DNA of 5,915 nucleotides from Dehalococcoidia bacterium (lineage in GTDB: Bacteria; Chloroflexota; Dehalococcoidia; Tepidiformales; Tepidiformaceae): the NCBI GenBank assembly GCA_009838385.1, contig VXRS01000196.1, forward strand, positions 1 to 5,915, read 5' to 3'. The notes under the pieces were generated by a model. The model saw only the letters and a program-made list of their open reading frames with translations. It searched no databases and was not told where the DNA came from. The first letter of the stretch is position 1, and the number at the start of each line of letters is the position of its first letter. Made by a program: the position numbers and the translations under genes. Positions 4,299 through 5,915 of this stretch are shown one piece after another.

Positions 4299-4988
4299 GT
4301 GGGGCGTCGCGTCTACGATCCCACGGATGCCCGGAGATTGTTGAATCCCGGGCCGGTCAGCATCGTGACGGCGAGCTGGCGCGGCGACGCGAACGCCGCC
4401 CCGGTGGCGTGGACGGCGCCGCTCTCGATGTCTCCGCCGATGGTGGGTGTGGTCCTGCACCCGATCCGGCACACGGCGGACATGATCCGCTTCAGCGAAG
4501 AGTTCGCGCTCAATATTCCCGGGCCGGAGCTCATGCGGGAGACGGCGTACTTCGGAAGCCGGTCGGGAGTCGACGAGAACAAGGTCGAGGGCAGCAAGCT
4601 GGATGCGTTCACGGCGCTGCGGGTGGACGCGCCGCTGCTGGAGGGCTGCCTGGCGTGGATCGAGTGCGGCCTCCGAGACGTGATTCCCACGGGCGACCAT
4701 GTGCTGTTCGTGGGCGAAGTGGTGGCGGTGCAGGCGCTGGATGAGGCATACGCCGAGCGCTGGCTGCTGGAAGAGCGGAATTTCAGCCCCCTCACGTTCC
4801 TGGGGGGGAGCTGGTACGCGCAGGTTCGAGAGGCGCGGGAGGCGGAGTTCGAGGTGGACGCGCAGGGCGGCCTGATGGCGGAGAGCGCCGAGCAGCGCGA
4901 GGAGCGCGAAGAACTGGAGGCGCAGGAAGCCGAGCTGCGCGAACAGGAAGGGGACGAGGGCTATGAGGAGATGGTCAGCGAGGAGTAG
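4299..4988 (+). CDS. Flavin-reductase-like FMN-binding split-barrel protein with acidic C-tail
   Basis: A 229-residue soluble protein. Residues about 10-175 match the flavin reductase-like / flavoredoxin split barrel, which binds FMN and reduces flavin or passes electrons with NAD(P)H. Family segments are NPGPVSIVTAS (16-26), AWTAPLSMSPPMVGVVL (37-53), TADMIRFSEEFALNIP (59-74), GSRSGVDENKVEG (86-98), GDHVLFVGEVVAV (132-144) and PLTFLGGSWYA (164-174). The last 49 residues are outside the family core: 21 are Glu or Asp against 3 Arg and no Lys, with heptad-like spacing that predicts a long acidic helix or coiled coil. GTG start is supported by AGGAG 7 nt upstream. It is downstream of the XRE gene and overlaps citrate synthase tail to tail by 14 nt. 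The exact substrate and any partner oxygenase are unknown; no oxygenase gene is nearby. Confidence 0.9.
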   Translation: MGRRVYDPTDARRLLNPGPVSIVTASWRGDANAAPVAWTAPLSMSPPMVGVVLHPIRHTADMIRFSEEFALNIPGPELMRETAYFGSRSGVDENKVEGSKLDAFTALRVDAPLLEGCLAWIECGLRDVIPTGDHVLFVGEVVAVQALDEAYAERWLLEERNFSPLTFLGGSWYAQVREAREAEFEVDAQGGLMAESAEQREEREELEAQEAELREQEGDEGYEEMVSEE

Positions 4989-5915
4989 AGCTCTCGCCCT
5001 GACCACGGGCCTCGATCGGTTCGTAGGCGCGGAACTTCTCGCCGGCGTACACGGCGTTTGGCCGTACGAGCCGGTTGTCGGCGTACTGTTCGAGCAGGTG
5101 GGCGCTCCAGCCGGCGATGCGGGCGACGGCGAAAATGGGGGTGTAGAGGTCGTGGGGAATGCCGAGCATGCGGTAGACGGAGGCGCTGAAGAAGTCGACG
5201 TTGGGGTAGAGGGGACGGCCGCTCAGCCGCTCGGCGAGGTAGTCGCGCACCTTGCGGGAGAGGTCGAAGTACTTGCGGTCGGGGGAGGTCTCTGCGAGCT
5301 GCTCGCCGAGCTCCTCGAGGATGATGGCGCGGGGGTCGGTGGTCTTGTAGACGCGGTGGCCGATGCCCATGACGCGCTCCCCGCGGGCGAGCATCGCTTC
5401 GATGTGGCTCTCGATGTTCGACTCGTCGCCGATTTCCTCGAGCATCTCGAAGACGGCGCTGTTGGCGCCGCCGTGGAGGGGCCCCTTGAGGGTGCCGATG
5501 GCGGAGGCGATGGCGGAGTACATATCGCTCATGGTGGAGGCGGTGACGATGGCCGAGAACGTCGACGCGTTCATCTCGTGCTCGGCGTGGAGGGTCATGG
5601 CGACGTCGAACACCTTGGTCTGGAGTTCGGTGGGCTCCTCGCCGGTGAGGGTGTAGAGGAAGTTGGCGGCGTGGCTGAGGTCGTCGCGGGGAGCAAGGAT
5701 GTCGAGGCCCTGTCGCTGGCGGTGGAAAGCAGCAACGACCGAGGGCATGCGGGCCGTGAGGCGCGCAGCCGTCCACTTGAGCTGCTCCTGCGAGAAATCA
5801 CTGGCCTTGGGGTCAAGGGCGCCGAGGGCGGTCACGCAGATCTCCAGACCGCGCATGGGAAGGCACTTGCCGGCGAGCTCGTGGATGAGCGTGCGGTTGA
5901 GGTCGGAGAGGGGGC
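4975..5915 (-). CDS. Citrate synthase (or 2-methylcitrate synthase), N-terminus outside window
   Basis: The visible 312 residues are the C-terminal five-sixths of a citrate synthase, which condenses oxaloacetate and acetyl-CoA to citrate at the entry to the TCA cycle. The frame runs open through the window end, so the ATG at 5854-5856 is internal (Met 1 in this numbering). Oxaloacetate-site His 93 is in LHAEHEMNAST. The catalytic triad is His 128 (GPLHGGAN), His 167 (GIGHRVYKTTDPRA) and Asp 221 (PNVDFFSASVYRMLGIP). RPNAVYAG (265-272) gives the substrate-binding Arg near the C-end. The compact form, about 370-380 residues in full, is the dimeric type shared by citrate and methylcitrate synthases, so the acyl-CoA used cannot be decided here. 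All catalytic residues are present and the visible part is intact. Its stop lies inside the convergent flavin protein gene. No terminator separates the two. Confidence 0.96.
   Translation of the reverse strand, partial: PLSDLNRTLIHELAGKCLPMRGLEICVTALGALDPKASDFSQEQLKWTAARLTARMPSVVAAFHRQRQGLDILAPRDDLSHAANFLYTLTGEEPTELQTKVFDVAMTLHAEHEMNASTFSAIVTASTMSDMYSAIASAIGTLKGPLHGGANSAVFEMLEEIGDESNIESHIEAMLARGERVMGIGHRVYKTTDPRAIILEELGEQLAETSPDRKYFDLSRKVRDYLAERLSGRPLYPNVDFFSASVYRMLGIPHDLYTPIFAVARIAGWSAHLLEQYADNRLVRPNAVYAGEKFRAYEPIEARGQGESSTPR

Noticed and set aside
3981..5006. Minus-strand 341-codon open frame opposite XRE and flavin protein genes
   Set aside because: Leu/Arg/Pro-rich shadow of the acidic and GC-rich plus-strand genes; no domain and no ribosome binding site that stands out.
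4961..5776. His/Arg/Pro-rich minus-strand open frame in another frame of citrate synthase
   Set aside because: It is an out-of-frame reading of the citrate synthase gene, whose own frame has all catalytic residues.
1..5915. Search for CRISPR repeats, tRNAs, transposase genes, terminal inverted repeats and toxin-antitoxin pairs
   Set aside because: No spaced direct repeats, cloverleaf sequences, transposase motifs or insertion-sequence ends were seen. The XRE gene has no adjacent toxin-like partner.

Overview
The window is a GC-rich, gene-dense stretch of bacterial chromosome carrying mostly housekeeping genes. Eight protein-coding genes can be supported, two of them incomplete here. Five of the eight start with GTG. 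There are no insertion sequences, integrases, CRISPR arrays, tRNAs or rRNAs, and no plasmid or phage functions. The gene set is bacterial: paired TsaE and TsaB, a cyclophilin, a nucleoside diphosphate kinase and a citrate synthase. Very high GC, GTG starts and a nearly leaderless tsaE promoter would suit Chloroflexota (Dehalococcoidia or Thermomicrobia-like) or an actinobacterium. This placement is a weak inference, because no taxonomic marker is present.

Layout. (1) 1-827, plus strand: the C-terminal half of a major facilitator superfamily (MFS) transporter. Its reading frame breaks next to a run of nine G's, so the gene is truncated, frameshifted or mis-sequenced at the window edge. (2) 830-2963, minus strand: a compact group read tsaE, tsaB, ndk, cyclophilin. 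tsaE and tsaB overlap by 4 nt, tsaB and ndk are 4 nt apart, and a strong hairpin lies between ndk and the cyclophilin gene. TsaE and TsaB belong to the machinery that makes the tRNA modification t6A. Ndk balances nucleoside triphosphates, and the cyclophilin is a cytosolic folding catalyst. (3) 2964-3021: a 58-bp divergent control region with a near-leaderless promoter candidate for tsaE and a perfect 6+6 dyad. (4) 3022-3750, plus: a metallophosphoesterase. (5) 3751-3856: an AT-richer leader with the best promoter candidate in the window, then a small XRE-type regulator (3857-4243) and a flavin-reductase-like FMN-binding protein with a long acidic tail (4299-4988), perhaps one transcript. (6) 4975-5915, minus: citrate synthase, cut off by the window end. 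Its 3' end overlaps the flavin protein gene tail to tail by 14 nt.

Nothing here amounts to a convincing new biological system. The points most worth a second look are the broken MFS gene, the dyad between tsaE and the phosphoesterase, the hairpin after ndk, the inverted repeat on the regulator's promoter, and the acidic tail of the flavin protein.
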